A DNA stretch of 61,998 nt from an uncultured Clostridia bacterium (GCA_934169925.1 CAKPOO010000008.1:1-61998); one strand, 5' to 3'. Positions 1-8,547 are shown, counted from the first letter of the stretch. The notes: a model not told the origin generated them from the sequence alone. Numbers and translations are program-made.

Positions 1-3000
1 GAATAAAGACACAAAGTATTAAGATAAATAAAGCAAGTATAACAGGGCTATATTATTTACATGTAAAAGTTGAAAATCTAGGAGATGTAGCAGGAAACGT
101 TGCAACAGTTACAGAAAGATCAGCTTTAACTGGGTTTGATAATGTAAATCCAACATTATCACTATACAAAACCCCAACAACGTGGACATCAGGAAATGTA
201 ACAATAACAGCAGATGCAGGAGATAATGATTCAGGAATAGACTATATTTTAGCACCAAATGGTAAAAAAACAACTCTTGCTACACAAACAACAAATTTTA
301 GAGTTAAAGATACAACAACTAAAATACTTGTAGCTGATACACAAAAAGCAGGTAATACATATTACAATATGTTAAAGAATAGATTTACAAATGTTGACTA
401 TATAAATAATTCAGAACTCACAGTCGAAAAAGCTAAAAATTATGATGTAGTATTTTCTTGTGCGCATTGTTGGAGTGCACCAACAGTATTAAATGACATA
501 TTTAATGCTGGAATAGGCATTGTTTCAAGTGGAAATGATTCGAATTCACTTTCAATCATTAAATCTTGTGCTGGATATAATGGAATAATTACAAGTAATA
601 AAAAGTTAGACAATGAAATAACTACATATTATGGAAATGTAATTTACCAAGGTAGTGACTCACAAAATGTAATAAAGTTTATTGATGATGCCGAGGTATG
701 GGGAAATGCTATAACAGCAGGTGGTTCTGAATACGATAATATAGGATATTATACAAATGGTAAAACAAGATGGATACATGAACAAAATTGTAATTTTCCA
801 AATGAAAATATATTGGTAGCTTTAGTAAATAGAGTATCAGGAAAAAAGAGTATAACATATGAAGTAAGTGAAAATGGTACATATACATTTACTACAGCTG
901 ATCTTGCTGGAAATGTTACAACAAGAACAATAACTATTTCAAATATAGATAAAACTGCACCATCATCAGCAACTAAGATGACAATAGAAAATCTATCAGA
1001 AACAGGTTATGATGTCTATGTAACAGGAATTTCAGATACACAATCAGGAATAAAAATAGTACAATTTCCAACATGGACAGAAAATAATGGACAAGATGAT
1101 TTAGGTAATTGGTATGGAACAAACACTACTAGTTATACAGGTACATGGGATTCAAGTAGAAATGCATATCACTTTAGAGTAAATAGATCAGATCATAAAA
1201 ATGAACCAGGATTATACAATACTCACGTGTATGCATGGGATAATGTAGGAAACTTTAAACAAGTAGCAGGTCAAAATGATATAAATGTACCAGGTGTTGT
1301 AACATATGATTATGGAACAAATGGAGGAAAGTCAGCTACAAAAACAAGAGCTGTAGTAAACTATAATGCAGCAATAGATTTAACACCAACAGCAACAAAA
1401 GATAATTGGAATTTTGTGGGTTGGAATACAGATAAAAATGCTACAACTGGTTTAACATCACTTAATATGGGAACATCAGATGTAACATTATATGCAATAT
1501 ATAGCAAAAAGCTAACAATTAACTTTGTAGACTACAACGGTACACAAAAAAGAACAACAAGCTATAACACAACAATATATAACAATACACAAAGTGCAGA
1601 ATTTACACCACCAGCAAATGGTACATATACAGGATGGAGTTGGGTAGGTTGGGTAAGGAATTCAACCTCAAATACAGCAGCTATTGAAAATGTAAATGCA
1701 AATGGAAAATATACAGTATATGCAACAAGTCCTGATGTAACATTTTATGGAAAATATACTAAAAATGTAACAGCGTATTATTATAGATATAATGTGGCAA
1801 CAACATCAGAGTCAAAAGCAATAACAACAAATTCATATAACATAGGTGCAACAACATATGTAACATTTACAACACCAACAATCTCAAATGTAACACATGA
1901 TAGTGTAGCATTTACACAAAGAGGGTATATTGAAGGAACAAGTACACAAGCTCCAGCATTTAATGGAAATATAACTGTAGCAAGTGGAGCTACAACAGCA
2001 CAAACAAACGTAAATAAATACTATTACGCATCATATCAAAGAACTGTAACAGTAACTAAGTATGTATATAACAATAGTGCAAGTAATGTAACAGGTATTG
2101 CATATCTAGGATCAAATAAAACAGTGATAAATGCAAGTATTGGACTTGTAACAACAGGAAATATTACATATGACTCAGATACATACGCATTTAGAGGATG
2201 GTCTACATCAAGTGTTGGAAATGCAACAATAAACATAGCAGCAAATGGAACATATAGTTCATATAAAGATGCAACATACTATGCGTCATATCAAAGAACA
2301 GTTACAATAACTAGATATGTACATAACAATAGTGCAAGTAATGTAACAGGAACAGCTTATGTAACATACAACAATTCAGTAATAAATGCAACAATTGGTA
2401 TGGGAACAACCGGAAATATAACATATGATTCAGATACATACACATTTAGAGGCTGGTCAACATCAAATGTTGGTAATGCAGGTATAAGTATAGCAGCAAA
2501 TGGAAATTACACAGGACATAAAAATACAACATACTATGCATCTTACCAAAGAACTGTAACAATAACTAAGTATGTATATAACAATCAATCAAGTACAGTA
2601 ACAGGAACAGCATATGTATCATACAAAAATGATATTATAAATGCAACAATTGGTATGAGTACAACAGGAAATATAATATATGACTCAGATTCATATTCAT
2701 TTAGAGGTTGGTCAACATCAAATGCTAGTAATGCAGGTATAAGTATAGCAGCAAATGGAAATTACACAGGGCATAAAAATGTAACATATTATGCATCATA
2801 TCAAAGAACAGTAACAATTACTAAATATGTATATAACAATCAATCAAGTACAGTAACAGGAACAGCGTATGTGTCATATAAAAACGATATTACAAATGCA
2901 ACAATAGGTATGAGTACAACAGGAAATATAACATATGACTCAGATACATATTCATTTAGAGGCTGGTCAACATCAAACGCTGGTAATGCAGGTATAAGTA

Positions 3001-5111
3001 TAGCAGCAAACGGAAACTATACAGGACATAAAAATACAACATATTATGCATCTTACCAAAGAACAGTAACAATAACTAAGTATGTACATAATAATAAGTC
3101 AAGTACAGTAACAGGAACAGCATATGTATCATACAAAAATGATATTACAAATGCAACAATAGGTATGAGTACAACAGGAAATATAACATATGACTCAGAT
3201 ACATATTCATTTAGAGGCTGGTCAACATCAAATGCTAGTAATGCAGGTATAAGTATAGCAGCAAATGGAAATTACACAGGGCATAAAAATGTAACATATT
3301 ATGCATCATATCAAAGAACAATTACAATTACTAAATATACTAAAAATTCTTCAAATGGTGGAACATATGGAAGTTCATCAGGTACTGGAACATATGGAAG
3401 CTTGTCAAATACTGCAACAGGAACAGCATATGTATCATATAAAAATGACTTAACAAATGCAACAATTAATGTTGGAACTACAAGTAGTGTTACTGATAAC
3501 AATATAACATATACATTTAGGGGATGGTCTACGTCAAATACAGCAAATGCTACTATAAGTATAGCAGCAAATGGAAGTTATACAGGACATAAAAACACAA
3601 CATATTACGCATCATATCAAGCAACATTATCATTATCGTATAATGTAAATGGAGGAAATTCACAAAATATAGCTGCAACAACAGGTATAAAATATATGTC
3701 ATATTCAGGTTCAGTTATAAATCCAACAGTTACTTTGACTTCAACAAAACCAACAAGAGATGATTATAACTTTGAAGCGTGGTATAGTTTATCAAATGGT
3801 GGAACTAAAATAGGTACAGCAGGTACATCCTATACTTTAACTGCAAATAAAACTGTGTATGCACATTGGTCAATAATTAATTATACAATTTCATATAATT
3901 TAAGAAGTGGATCTGTTTCAGTTGCAAATCCAACAAGTTATAATCATACTACAACTACATTCACATTAAGAAATCCAACAAGAAATGGATATACTTTTGC
4001 TGGATGGACTGGTTCAAATGATTTAGCAAGTGGTTTATCTTCATATACTACAAATTCACCTTTTTATGCAAGTAGCAGAGATCATATAGCAGGAGATGCT
4101 TTTAATGTAACACCAGGTGCAACATATAGGATATTCATAACAGCAAAAAGAACAGCAGGAGAATTGCCAATACAAGGTGGAATTTGGTATACTTCTTATA
4201 CAAGTGGAACTCCATATGATGGTTTTGAAGGTAACTATGTATATTGTGAAGATTTAGGAAACGGATGGGCAAGATATTATAAAGATGTAAAAGTACCATC
4301 AGGAAAAACTCAAGGAAAATTGTATATGCAGCTTGATCAAGATGGAACTGGTGGTTCAACATCATATCAAATAGCAGATATGTCTGCTACATATAATCCA
4401 ACATCAGTAAGCATAGCAACTGGATCTCGAGGAAACAAATCATTTACAGCAAATTGGAGAAAAAATAATTATACTGTAACCTATAACTATAATGGAAACG
4501 GACAGGCAAATGCAACAGCTACTGTATCTTCAGGTTCTAGTACAATTTTAAAAACACCAAATCTTAATTTAGGTAAGAAATTTTCAGGATGGTATACTCC
4601 GTACGGAACTAACGTCGGAACTGTAAATGCTAGTTATACACCTACATCTGATATAACATTGACAGCAAAATGGGAAACTTCTAAGTATTATAAGACTTTA
4701 TCTGCAGGTGCAGTAACATTAAGGGTATGGAGAGTAAGTTCTACATCAAGTAATTTAACTTTATTAAGAAATTATTATAGTACTAATGGAGGAAATACAT
4801 ATATAGCATTCTTTAAGAGAATAAATGATCAATCATCTCAGGCAGGTGGACCTTGGTGTAACATGGTTATGGTTTCAAATAAAAAGGAGAATGTTTCATA
4901 TAATTCTGAAAATATTTCACCTTCATATAAAGATTCATTTAATAGTGAAGGATCATTTGAGGTAGATGGAATTACATTCTATTATAGTGGTGATTCCTTC
5001 TCAACAAGAGATGAATATTATACATATGATGGCTTTGCAGCATTATCTACTACATATAAGACAACTTTAGATGCCGCAAAAGCTATGATTGAAGATTCAA
5101 GATACAATTAA
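1..5111 (+). CDS. Giant surface protein with InlB-type repeats (5' end missing)
   Basis: The reading frame is already open at the first complete codon (base 3) and runs to the stop at 5109-5111, so the true start lies upstream of the window. The visible part is about 1,700 residues. In order it holds Ig-like stretches (DLAGNVTTR and DKTAP are typical), an alpha/beta-looking segment at about 390-830, Listeria-Bacteroides (InlB B) repeats with the GW..D....YA.Y pattern, a tandem array of 85-residue units at 2022-3602, three more InlB-type repeats (FEAWYS, FAGWTG, FSGWYT), and an unrecognised C-terminal domain of about 140 residues. It is rich in Thr, Asn, Ser and Tyr and has almost no Cys, as expected for an exported repetitive protein. 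There is no LPXTG motif or C-terminal membrane anchor, so attachment is unexplained. A role in adhesion or as a surface fibre is inferred. Confidence 0.85.
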   Translation, partial: IKTQSIKINKASITGLYYLHVKVENLGDVAGNVATVTERSALTGFDNVNPTLSLYKTPTTWTSGNVTITADAGDNDSGIDYILAPNGKKTTLATQTTNFRVKDTTTKILVADTQKAGNTYYNMLKNRFTNVDYINNSELTVEKAKNYDVVFSCAHCWSAPTVLNDIFNAGIGIVSSGNDSNSLSIIKSCAGYNGIITSNKKLDNEITTYYGNVIYQGSDSQNVIKFIDDAEVWGNAITAGGSEYDNIGYYTNGKTRWIHEQNCNFPNENILVALVNRVSGKKSITYEVSENGTYTFTTADLAGNVTTRTITISNIDKTAPSSATKMTIENLSETGYDVYVTGISDTQSGIKIVQFPTWTENNGQDDLGNWYGTNTTSYTGTWDSSRNAYHFRVNRSDHKNEPGLYNTHVYAWDNVGNFKQVAGQNDINVPGVVTYDYGTNGGKSATKTRAVVNYNAAIDLTPTATKDNWNFVGWNTDKNATTGLTSLNMGTSDVTLYAIYSKKLTINFVDYNGTQKRTTSYNTTIYNNTQSAEFTPPANGTYTGWSWVGWVRNSTSNTAAIENVNANGKYTVYATSPDVTFYGKYTKNVTAYYYRYNVATTSESKAITTNSYNIGATTYVTFTTPTISNVTHDSVAFTQRGYIEGTSTQAPAFNGNITVASGATTAQTNVNKYYYASYQRTVTVTKYVYNNSASNVTGIAYLGSNKTVINASIGLVTTGNITYDSDTYAFRGWSTSSVGNATINIAANGTYSSYKDATYYASYQRTVTITRYVHNNSASNVTGTAYVTYNNSVINATIGMGTTGNITYDSDTYTFRGWSTSNVGNAGISIAANGNYTGHKNTTYYASYQRTVTITKYVYNNQSSTVTGTAYVSYKNDIINATIGMSTTGNIIYDSDSYSFRGWSTSNASNAGISIAANGNYTGHKNVTYYASYQRTVTITKYVYNNQSSTVTGTAYVSYKNDITNATIGMSTTGNITYDSDTYSFRGWSTSNAGNAGISIAANGNYTGHKNTTYYASYQRTVTITKYVHNNKSSTVTGTAYVSYKNDITNATIGMSTTGNITYDSDTYSFRGWSTSNASNAGISIAANGNYTGHKNVTYYASYQRTITITKYTKNSSNGGTYGSSSGTGTYGSLSNTATGTAYVSYKNDLTNATINVGTTSSVTDNNITYTFRGWSTSNTANATISIAANGSYTGHKNTTYYASYQATLSLSYNVNGGNSQNIAATTGIKYMSYSGSVINPTVTLTSTKPTRDDYNFEAWYSLSNGGTKIGTAGTSYTLTANKTVYAHWSIINYTISYNLRSGSVSVANPTSYNHTTTTFTLRNPTRNGYTFAGWTGSNDLASGLSSYTTNSPFYASSRDHIAGDAFNVTPGATYRIFITAKRTAGELPIQGGIWYTSYTSGTPYDGFEGNYVYCEDLGNGWARYYKDVKVPSGKTQGKLYMQLDQDGTGGSTSYQIADMSATYNPTSVSIATGSRGNKSFTANWRKNNYTVTYNYNGNGQANATATVSSGSSTILKTPNLNLGKKFSGWYTPYGTNVGTVNASYTPTSDITLTAKWETSKYYKTLSAGAVTLRVWRVSSTSSNLTLLRNYYSTNGGNTYIAFFKRINDQSSQAGGPWCNMVMVSNKKENVSYNSENISPSYKDSFNSEGSFEVDGITFYYSGDSFSTRDEYYTYDGFAALSTTYKTTLDAAKAMIEDSRYN
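2022..3602 (+). repeat. Tandem array of 255-bp units inside the surface protein
   Basis: Each unit begins with the codons for YYASYQ (starts at 2022, 2277, 2532, 2787, 3042 and 3297, with the next YYASYQ at 3603). Five units are exactly 255 bp (85 codons). The sixth is 306 bp because of a Gly/Ser-rich insert (NGGTYGSSSGTGTYGS) near 3350-3410. Units 3 to 5 (2532-3296) are almost identical at the DNA level, whereas units 1, 2 and 6 have diverged, which suggests recent copying within the middle of the array. Length change by recombination would keep the frame. Confidence 0.9.
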
Positions 5112-5131
5112 TACTTTTAATGTATTCATTT

Positions 5132-5168
5132 ATATAGCGTGTAAAATTTATACACGCTATATTATTTT
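5132..5168 (+). terminator. Rho-independent terminator after the surface protein gene
   Basis: An inverted repeat pairs 5132-5143 with 5151-5162 (core AGCGTGTA/TACACGCT), followed by a T-rich tail. Confidence 0.85.
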
Positions 5169-5205
5169 ATTATGTATTAAAAATATCTTTTTTATAACTA
5201 AACAC

Positions 5206-5234
5206 TTGAAAGCTTAGTAAAAATTTGCTATACT
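5206..5234 (+). promoter_or_regulatory. Promoter of the 5309 gene
   Basis: -35 TTGAAA (5206-5211), 17-bp spacer, -10 TATACT (5229-5234). It lies about 75 bp before the start codon. Confidence 0.6.
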
Positions 5235-5308
5235 TAAAACGTAATATATTTTTATGTAAAATTTATTAATTTTATAGTCTTAATTTATAACGATTGGAGG
5301 ATTATAGT

Positions 5309-5710
5309 ATGATATTTTTTAGAAAGCGTAAACATAAGGTAGCAAAGTTAATGGTTGCAAGAACAACAATTATTTCTTGTTACAATGAAAATTTTTTTGA
5401 ATGTGGCCCATTTTGTTTTGATACTTTTTTATTGGTATATGAAAAAAGAGGAAATTATTATGAATTCTTTTCAGGCCGTAATATAAAAAAAGAGTCAGAC
5501 ATATCCAAAAGTGGAATACCAGTATATCACTTAAGTATACCGTATGTAGTTACAGTTTTGCCATTAAGTGAGTATTTAAATGATCAAGGTAAAATGAAAT
5601 ATGTTTCAAATGATTGGTTGTTTGATTTTTTAGTTGATCTTAATACACAGGAAATGTCAATAGATGTTGAGCATGATTGTAACGATGAGGATAAGGAGGC
5701 TTTTGTATAA
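5309..5710 (+). CDS. Hypothetical protein, 133 aa
   Basis: No family recognised. The start is the ATG at 5309, eight bases after GGAGG (5296-5300); an upstream TTG at 5294 would place the ribosome binding site inside the gene. The protein begins with a basic patch (FFRKRKHK), has no membrane segment, contains CYNENFFECGPFC with three cysteines near residues 25-36, and ends in an acidic tail. It follows a terminator and has its own promoter. Its stop codon overlaps the ATG of the next small gene (TAATG), whose ribosome binding site lies inside this gene's 3' end, so the two are translationally coupled. Confidence 0.6.
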   Translation: MIFFRKRKHKVAKLMVARTTIISCYNENFFECGPFCFDTFLLVYEKRGNYYEFFSGRNIKKESDISKSGIPVYHLSIPYVVTVLPLSEYLNDQGKMKYVSNDWLFDFLVDLNTQEMSIDVEHDCNDEDKEAFV

Positions 5711-5823
5711 TGTATATTGCTGGTGTTTTAGTTTTGGTAATTGGTTCATTGCTTTCTTTATATTTTGGCTTAAAAGATGTGAATAAGGAAGTTTTGGCAA
5801 GGAATAATCCCTTAAAAAAGTAA
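5710..5823 (+). CDS. Small membrane protein, 37 aa, ending at a -1 slippery site
   Basis: The ATG at 5710 overlaps the preceding stop and has a full AAGGAGG at 5693-5699 ten bases upstream. The product is one hydrophobic helix (about residues 3-22) and a short charged tail. The zero frame stops at 5821-5823, directly after A AAA AAG (5814-5820). In the -1 frame the sequence continues to a stop at 5886-5888 and adds a tail that matches the downstream paralogue (6023-6226) almost residue for residue (EDLSDLIEFAK.HNL). So the gene is either a frameshift pseudogene or makes two products by programmed -1 frameshifting. The 37-residue product is too short for standard gene calling. Confidence 0.6.
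   Translation: MYIAGVLVLVIGSLLSLYFGLKDVNKEVLARNNPLKK
5814..5820 (+). promoter_or_regulatory. Candidate -1 ribosomal frameshift heptamer A AAA AAG
   Basis: In the zero frame the codons read TTA AAA AAG TAA, so the heptamer A AAA AAG is correctly phased, as in E. coli dnaX. A Shine-Dalgarno-like AAGGA (5799-5803) lies ten bases upstream, the spacing known to stimulate -1 shifts in dnaX. A stop codon follows at once. No convincing downstream stem was found. Confidence 0.45.
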
Positions 5824-5905
5824 AGAAAACTAAAGATGCTGAAGATTTATCTGATTTAATTGAATTTGCAAAAAAGCATAACCTTTAAAATGTAAGCTTA
5901 AAATT

Positions 5906-5934
5906 GGTTGGTATATTATTTACCAACCTTTTTT
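5906..5934 (+). terminator. Rho-independent terminator
   Basis: GGTTGGTA (5906-5913) pairs with TACCAACC (5921-5928), followed by six T. It ends the 5309-5888 unit and is duplicated at 6244-6270. Confidence 0.85.
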
Positions 5935-5935
5935 C

Positions 5936-5964
5936 TTGAATTTTTGCTAGTAGTATGATATAAC
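5936..5964 (+). promoter_or_regulatory. Promoter of the 6023 gene
   Basis: -35 TTGAAT (5936-5941), 17 bp, -10 TATAAC (5959-5964). It sits directly behind the terminator and has a near-copy at 6272-6300. Confidence 0.6.
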
Positions 5965-6022
5965 CTTAGAAGTAGTTTTTAAAAACTCATTTTTAATAAA
6001 ATGAAGGAGGAAAATATATATT

Positions 6023-6226
6023 ATGGTGGTATTAGCTTTTAAAAATGGTATTGTGGTTGCTACTTTTTTTATTTTAGTCTTAGTAACTTTTATGTCACTT
6101 TCTGTACATTTTTGCTTGAAAAAGAAAATCCCTGTAAGTAAGGAAATCTTAAATAAAGTAAAGGTAACTCCAGATACCGAAGATTTATCTGATTTAATTG
6201 AATTTGCAAAGGAGCATAACCTTTAA
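6023..6226 (+). CDS. Small membrane protein, 67 aa, with a thymidine-kinase-like N-terminus
   Basis: AAGGAGG at 6004-6010 lies twelve bases before the ATG. The first residues, MVVLAFKNGIV, mirror the start of the downstream thymidine kinase (MAILAFKNGVM). After that comes a hydrophobic helix (about residues 10-32), a basic stretch (LKKKIP) and the tail EDLSDLIEFAKEHNL shared with the frameshifted copy at 5710-5888. The simplest reading is that a tandem duplication joined the upstream region and first codons of the kinase gene to a copy of the small membrane gene. Function is unknown. It has its own promoter and terminator. Confidence 0.6.
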   Translation: MVVLAFKNGIVVATFFILVLVTFMSLSVHFCLKKKIPVSKEILNKVKVTPDTEDLSDLIEFAKEHNL

Positions 6227-6243
6227 GATGTAAGATTAAAACT

Positions 6244-6270
6244 GGTTGGTATATTTTTACCAACCTTTTT
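6244..6270 (+). terminator. Rho-independent terminator
   Basis: GGTTGGTA (6244-6251) pairs with TACCAACC (6258-6265), followed by five T. Duplicate of the terminator at 5906-5934. Confidence 0.85.
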
Positions 6271-6271
6271 C

Positions 6272-6300
6272 TTGAAAATTTAATAGTAGTATGGTATAAC
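6272..6300 (+). promoter_or_regulatory. Promoter of the thymidine kinase gene
   Basis: -35 TTGAAA (6272-6277), 17 bp, -10 TATAAC (6295-6300). Confidence 0.6.
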
Positions 6301-6354
6301 CTTAGAAATAGTTTTTTAAAACTCATTTTTAATAAAATGAAGGAGGAAATATAT

Positions 6355-6936
6355 ATGGCAATATTAGCTTTTAAAAACGGTGTTATGAATTGTGGAAAAT
6401 CTATGAGAATTTTAGGTGAAAAGTATAATTATGAGGTAAATTCACTAGAAACTATTCTTGCAAAGCCAAAAAGTGACAAAAAAGGGGAGGATAAAGTTGT
6501 TGCAAGAATTGGTATTGAAAGAACTTGTGATGTGTTGTTAAAAAGTGATGACTTAAAAGAATTGTATGATAAGATTACAAGTGAAACTAAATGTATTCTT
6601 GTTGATGAAGTACAGTTTTTAAATAAAAGTCAGGTTTTTGAATTATTCAAGATTGCTAAGATTAAAGATATACCTGTTATTTGTTATGGACTTAAAACTA
6701 ATTTTAAAGGAGAACTTTTTGAGGGAGCTGCAGCTTTATTTTCTTATGCTGATGAATATGAAGAAATTAGCAGAATTTGCTCTTGTGGCAAAGTTGCAAG
6801 ATTTAATGCAAGAAAAGAAAATGGAGTTTTTACTTTAAAAGGAGAAAATATTTTAATTGATGGTAGCGATCCTGATGTTGAATATTTGCCACTTTGTGGT
6901 GAGTGTTATTTAAAATATGTATATGGAGTTAAGTGA
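6355..6936 (+). CDS. tdk: Thymidine kinase (type II, TK1-like)
   Basis: This should phosphorylate thymidine to dTMP in the pyrimidine salvage pathway. It has the P-loop GVMNCGKS (residues 9-16), the Walker B-like DEVQF (84-88) and a zinc-binding lasso pair, C142-x-C144 and C181-x2-C184. At 193 residues it has the family's usual size. The start is the ATG at 6355, eight bases after AAGGAGG (6340-6346); an in-frame ATG at 6337 would include the ribosome binding site. It is transcribed alone, from its own promoter to a terminator at 6980-7020. Its first codons are partly duplicated upstream at 6023. Confidence 0.93.
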   Translation: MAILAFKNGVMNCGKSMRILGEKYNYEVNSLETILAKPKSDKKGEDKVVARIGIERTCDVLLKSDDLKELYDKITSETKCILVDEVQFLNKSQVFELFKIAKIKDIPVICYGLKTNFKGELFEGAAALFSYADEYEEISRICSCGKVARFNARKENGVFTLKGENILIDGSDPDVEYLPLCGECYLKYVYGVK

Positions 6937-6979
6937 TTTTTAACTTAAAATAAAAAGCTAATTAATAAAAAAAAAGTAA

Positions 6980-7020
6980 AAAATAAAGGGATGTAATATA
7001 TACATTCCTTTATTTTTTTA
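6980..7020. terminator. Bidirectional terminator between tdk and the SPFH gene
   Basis: A long inverted repeat pairs about 6980-6995 with 7001-7016, flanked by an A-run on the left and a T-run on the right. It can serve both converging genes. Confidence 0.75.
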
Positions 7021-7021
7021 T

Positions 7022-7954
7022 CTAGTCATTTTTAAATAATTCTTTTGTAGCACCTAAAGCACCCATAGCTTTTGTTGCATCAAACGGAATAAATACTTTG
7101 TTTGCAGAACCATTTGAAATATCTTTTAAAGCTTCTAAAGATTTTAAAGCTACTAAATTTTCATCTGGTCTAGAATCCATAATTGCATTGTATACTAAAG
7201 TTATTTCTTGTGCTTTTGCATCTGCAACTTTTTTGATTGCTTCAGCATTACCTTCAGCTTCTAATATTTTTGCTTCTCTAATACCTTGAGCTCTTCTTAT
7301 ACTAGCTTCACGTTCTGCTTCAGCGCTAAGAATTGTTGATTGTTTTTTACCTTCTGCAAGTGTAATTTCTGCTTGGCGTTTACCTTCAGCTTCAAGAATA
7401 TTTGCTCTTTTATTTCTTTCTGCATTCATTTGTTTTTCCATTGCATCTCTAATATCAGCAGGTGGTTTGATATCTTTTATTTCAACTCTATCAACTTTAC
7501 AACCCCATTTATCAGTTGCCTCATCTAAAACATCTCTAAGTTGAGTGTTTATAGCATCTCTAGAACTAAATGTGCTATCTAAGTCCATTTTACCTACAAT
7601 ATCACGAATAGTTGTAATTGCAATGTATGCAATACCTTTTTGTAAACTTTCAATTTCATACACAGCTTTTTCAGGTTCTGTTATTTGATAAAACACAACT
7701 GTATCAATAGTTATAGTAACATTATCTTTAGTTATAACACTTTGAGGAGTAACGTCCATAGTTTGTTGTTTTAAACTTACAACAGCTCTAACGTTATCTA
7801 CAAATGGTAAAATAAAATTAAGACCAGCTTCAGCTGTTTTATAATATTTACCAAAACGTTCAATTATGCGTACTTCTGATTGTCTAACAATCTTAATAGA
7901 AGAAAGTGCAATAACTAAAACAATAATCATTACAATTAAGAAAAATATTATCAT
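7022..7954 (-). CDS. SPFH/stomatin-family membrane protein (QmcA/YbbK-like)
   Basis: Members of this family organise membrane microdomains and usually partner with an NfeD protein, as here. An N-terminal membrane helix (about residues 2-20) precedes the SPFH domain (from KIVRQSEVRIIERFG; VDNVRAVVSLKQQTMDV is typical). A long Ala/Glu coiled coil at about 170-250, with repeated AEG and AE motifs, drives oligomerisation. At 310 residues it is full length. GGAGG lies about eight bases before the ATG. The gap to the upstream nfeD-like gene is 14 bases, so they form one operon. A quality-control role is known for some relatives only. Confidence 0.9.
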   Translation of the reverse strand: MIIFFLIVMIIVLVIALSSIKIVRQSEVRIIERFGKYYKTAEAGLNFILPFVDNVRAVVSLKQQTMDVTPQSVITKDNVTITIDTVVFYQITEPEKAVYEIESLQKGIAYIAITTIRDIVGKMDLDSTFSSRDAINTQLRDVLDEATDKWGCKVDRVEIKDIKPPADIRDAMEKQMNAERNKRANILEAEGKRQAEITLAEGKKQSTILSAEAEREASIRRAQGIREAKILEAEGNAEAIKKVADAKAQEITLVYNAIMDSRPDENLVALKSLEALKDISNGSANKVFIPFDATKAMGALGATKELFKND

Positions 7955-7968
7955 AAAAATACCTCCAA

Positions 7969-8394
7969 TTAAATTTCTCTTACTTTTAATTTAACGCCTT
8001 TTACTTCTTCAATAACAACAGTTTTTCCTTCTTTTATATTTTCTGGTGTTGAAGAAAAGGCAGACCAAAGTTCACCATTTACTTTTACTTGGCCTTTTGA
8101 CTCAATATTGTCAATTTCTTTTATAACGATTCCATTTTTTCCTATAAGTGAATCAACATTAAGTTTAGTTTCATTATTTTCTTTTACGAATTTCTTTAAA
8201 AGTGGCTTCATGAAAAGTATCATTAATATTGATGATATTGTAAATACAATAATTTGAGTTAATAAATTAGATGTAAAAAAACTCGTAATTAAAGCAAGAA
8301 TTGCACCAATTCCAGGCCAAAATAGTAAAAATGATACAGTAAATATTTCACCAATTAAAAAGAAACCTGCAAGTACTAACCAAATACTCCACAT
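7969..8394 (-). CDS. NfeD-family membrane protein
   Basis: This is a short NfeD-type protein (141 residues) with about three membrane helices in residues 1-75 and a C-terminal OB-fold domain (from LIGKNGIVIKEID to VKLKVREI). Such proteins bind and are thought to regulate SPFH/stomatin partners, and the next gene is one. It lacks the long N-terminal ClpP-like protease of full-size NfeD, as is normal for the short class. A strong AAGGAGG precedes the ATG, and the promoter is at 8435-8463 on the minus strand. Confidence 0.88.
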   Translation of the reverse strand: MWSIWLVLAGFFLIGEIFTVSFLLFWPGIGAILALITSFFTSNLLTQIIVFTISSILMILFMKPLLKKFVKENNETKLNVDSLIGKNGIVIKEIDNIESKGQVKVNGELWSAFSSTPENIKEGKTVVIEEVKGVKLKVREI

Positions 8395-8434
8395 AAGATA
8401 TCCTCCTTTCAGAAATTATACAATAGTCATTATA

Positions 8435-8463
8435 ATTATACTATAATACATTATAAAATACAA
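8435..8463 (-). promoter_or_regulatory. Promoter of the nfeD-SPFH operon
   Basis: On the minus strand: -35 TTGTAT (8463-8458), 17 bp, -10 TATAAT (8440-8435). Confidence 0.5.
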
Positions 8464-8518
8464 TATAGAAATTATAAATAAAATTAGTTAAAAAACATGA
8501 TTTTGTTAATATTTTTTC

Positions 8519-8547
8519 TTGAATATTAATTAAATTTATGGTAAAAT
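8519..8547 (+). promoter_or_regulatory. Promoter of rpoZ
   Basis: -35 TTGAAT (8519-8524), 17 bp, -10 TAAAAT (8542-8547), about 32 bp before the start codon. Confidence 0.55.

Larger units (their letters stand above)
5841..6050 (+). repeat. Tandem duplication, copy A
   Basis: This runs from the end of the small membrane gene through its terminator, a promoter, a ribosome binding site and the first codons of the next gene. It matches 6179-6382 closely, offset by 338 bp at the left and 332 bp at the right, with only scattered substitutions and small indels. Confidence 0.8.
6179..6382 (+). repeat. Tandem duplication, copy B
   Basis: Partner of 5841-6050. It includes the 3' end of the second small membrane gene, its terminator, the thymidine kinase promoter and ribosome binding site, and the first kinase codons. 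Confidence 0.8.

Noticed and set aside
2022..3602. Possible CRISPR array
   Set aside because: The repeats are 255 bp, coding and contiguous, with no spacers.
6337..6354. Upstream ATG start for thymidine kinase
   Set aside because: The AAGGAGG ribosome binding site lies between it and the ATG at 6355, which also matches the family start better.
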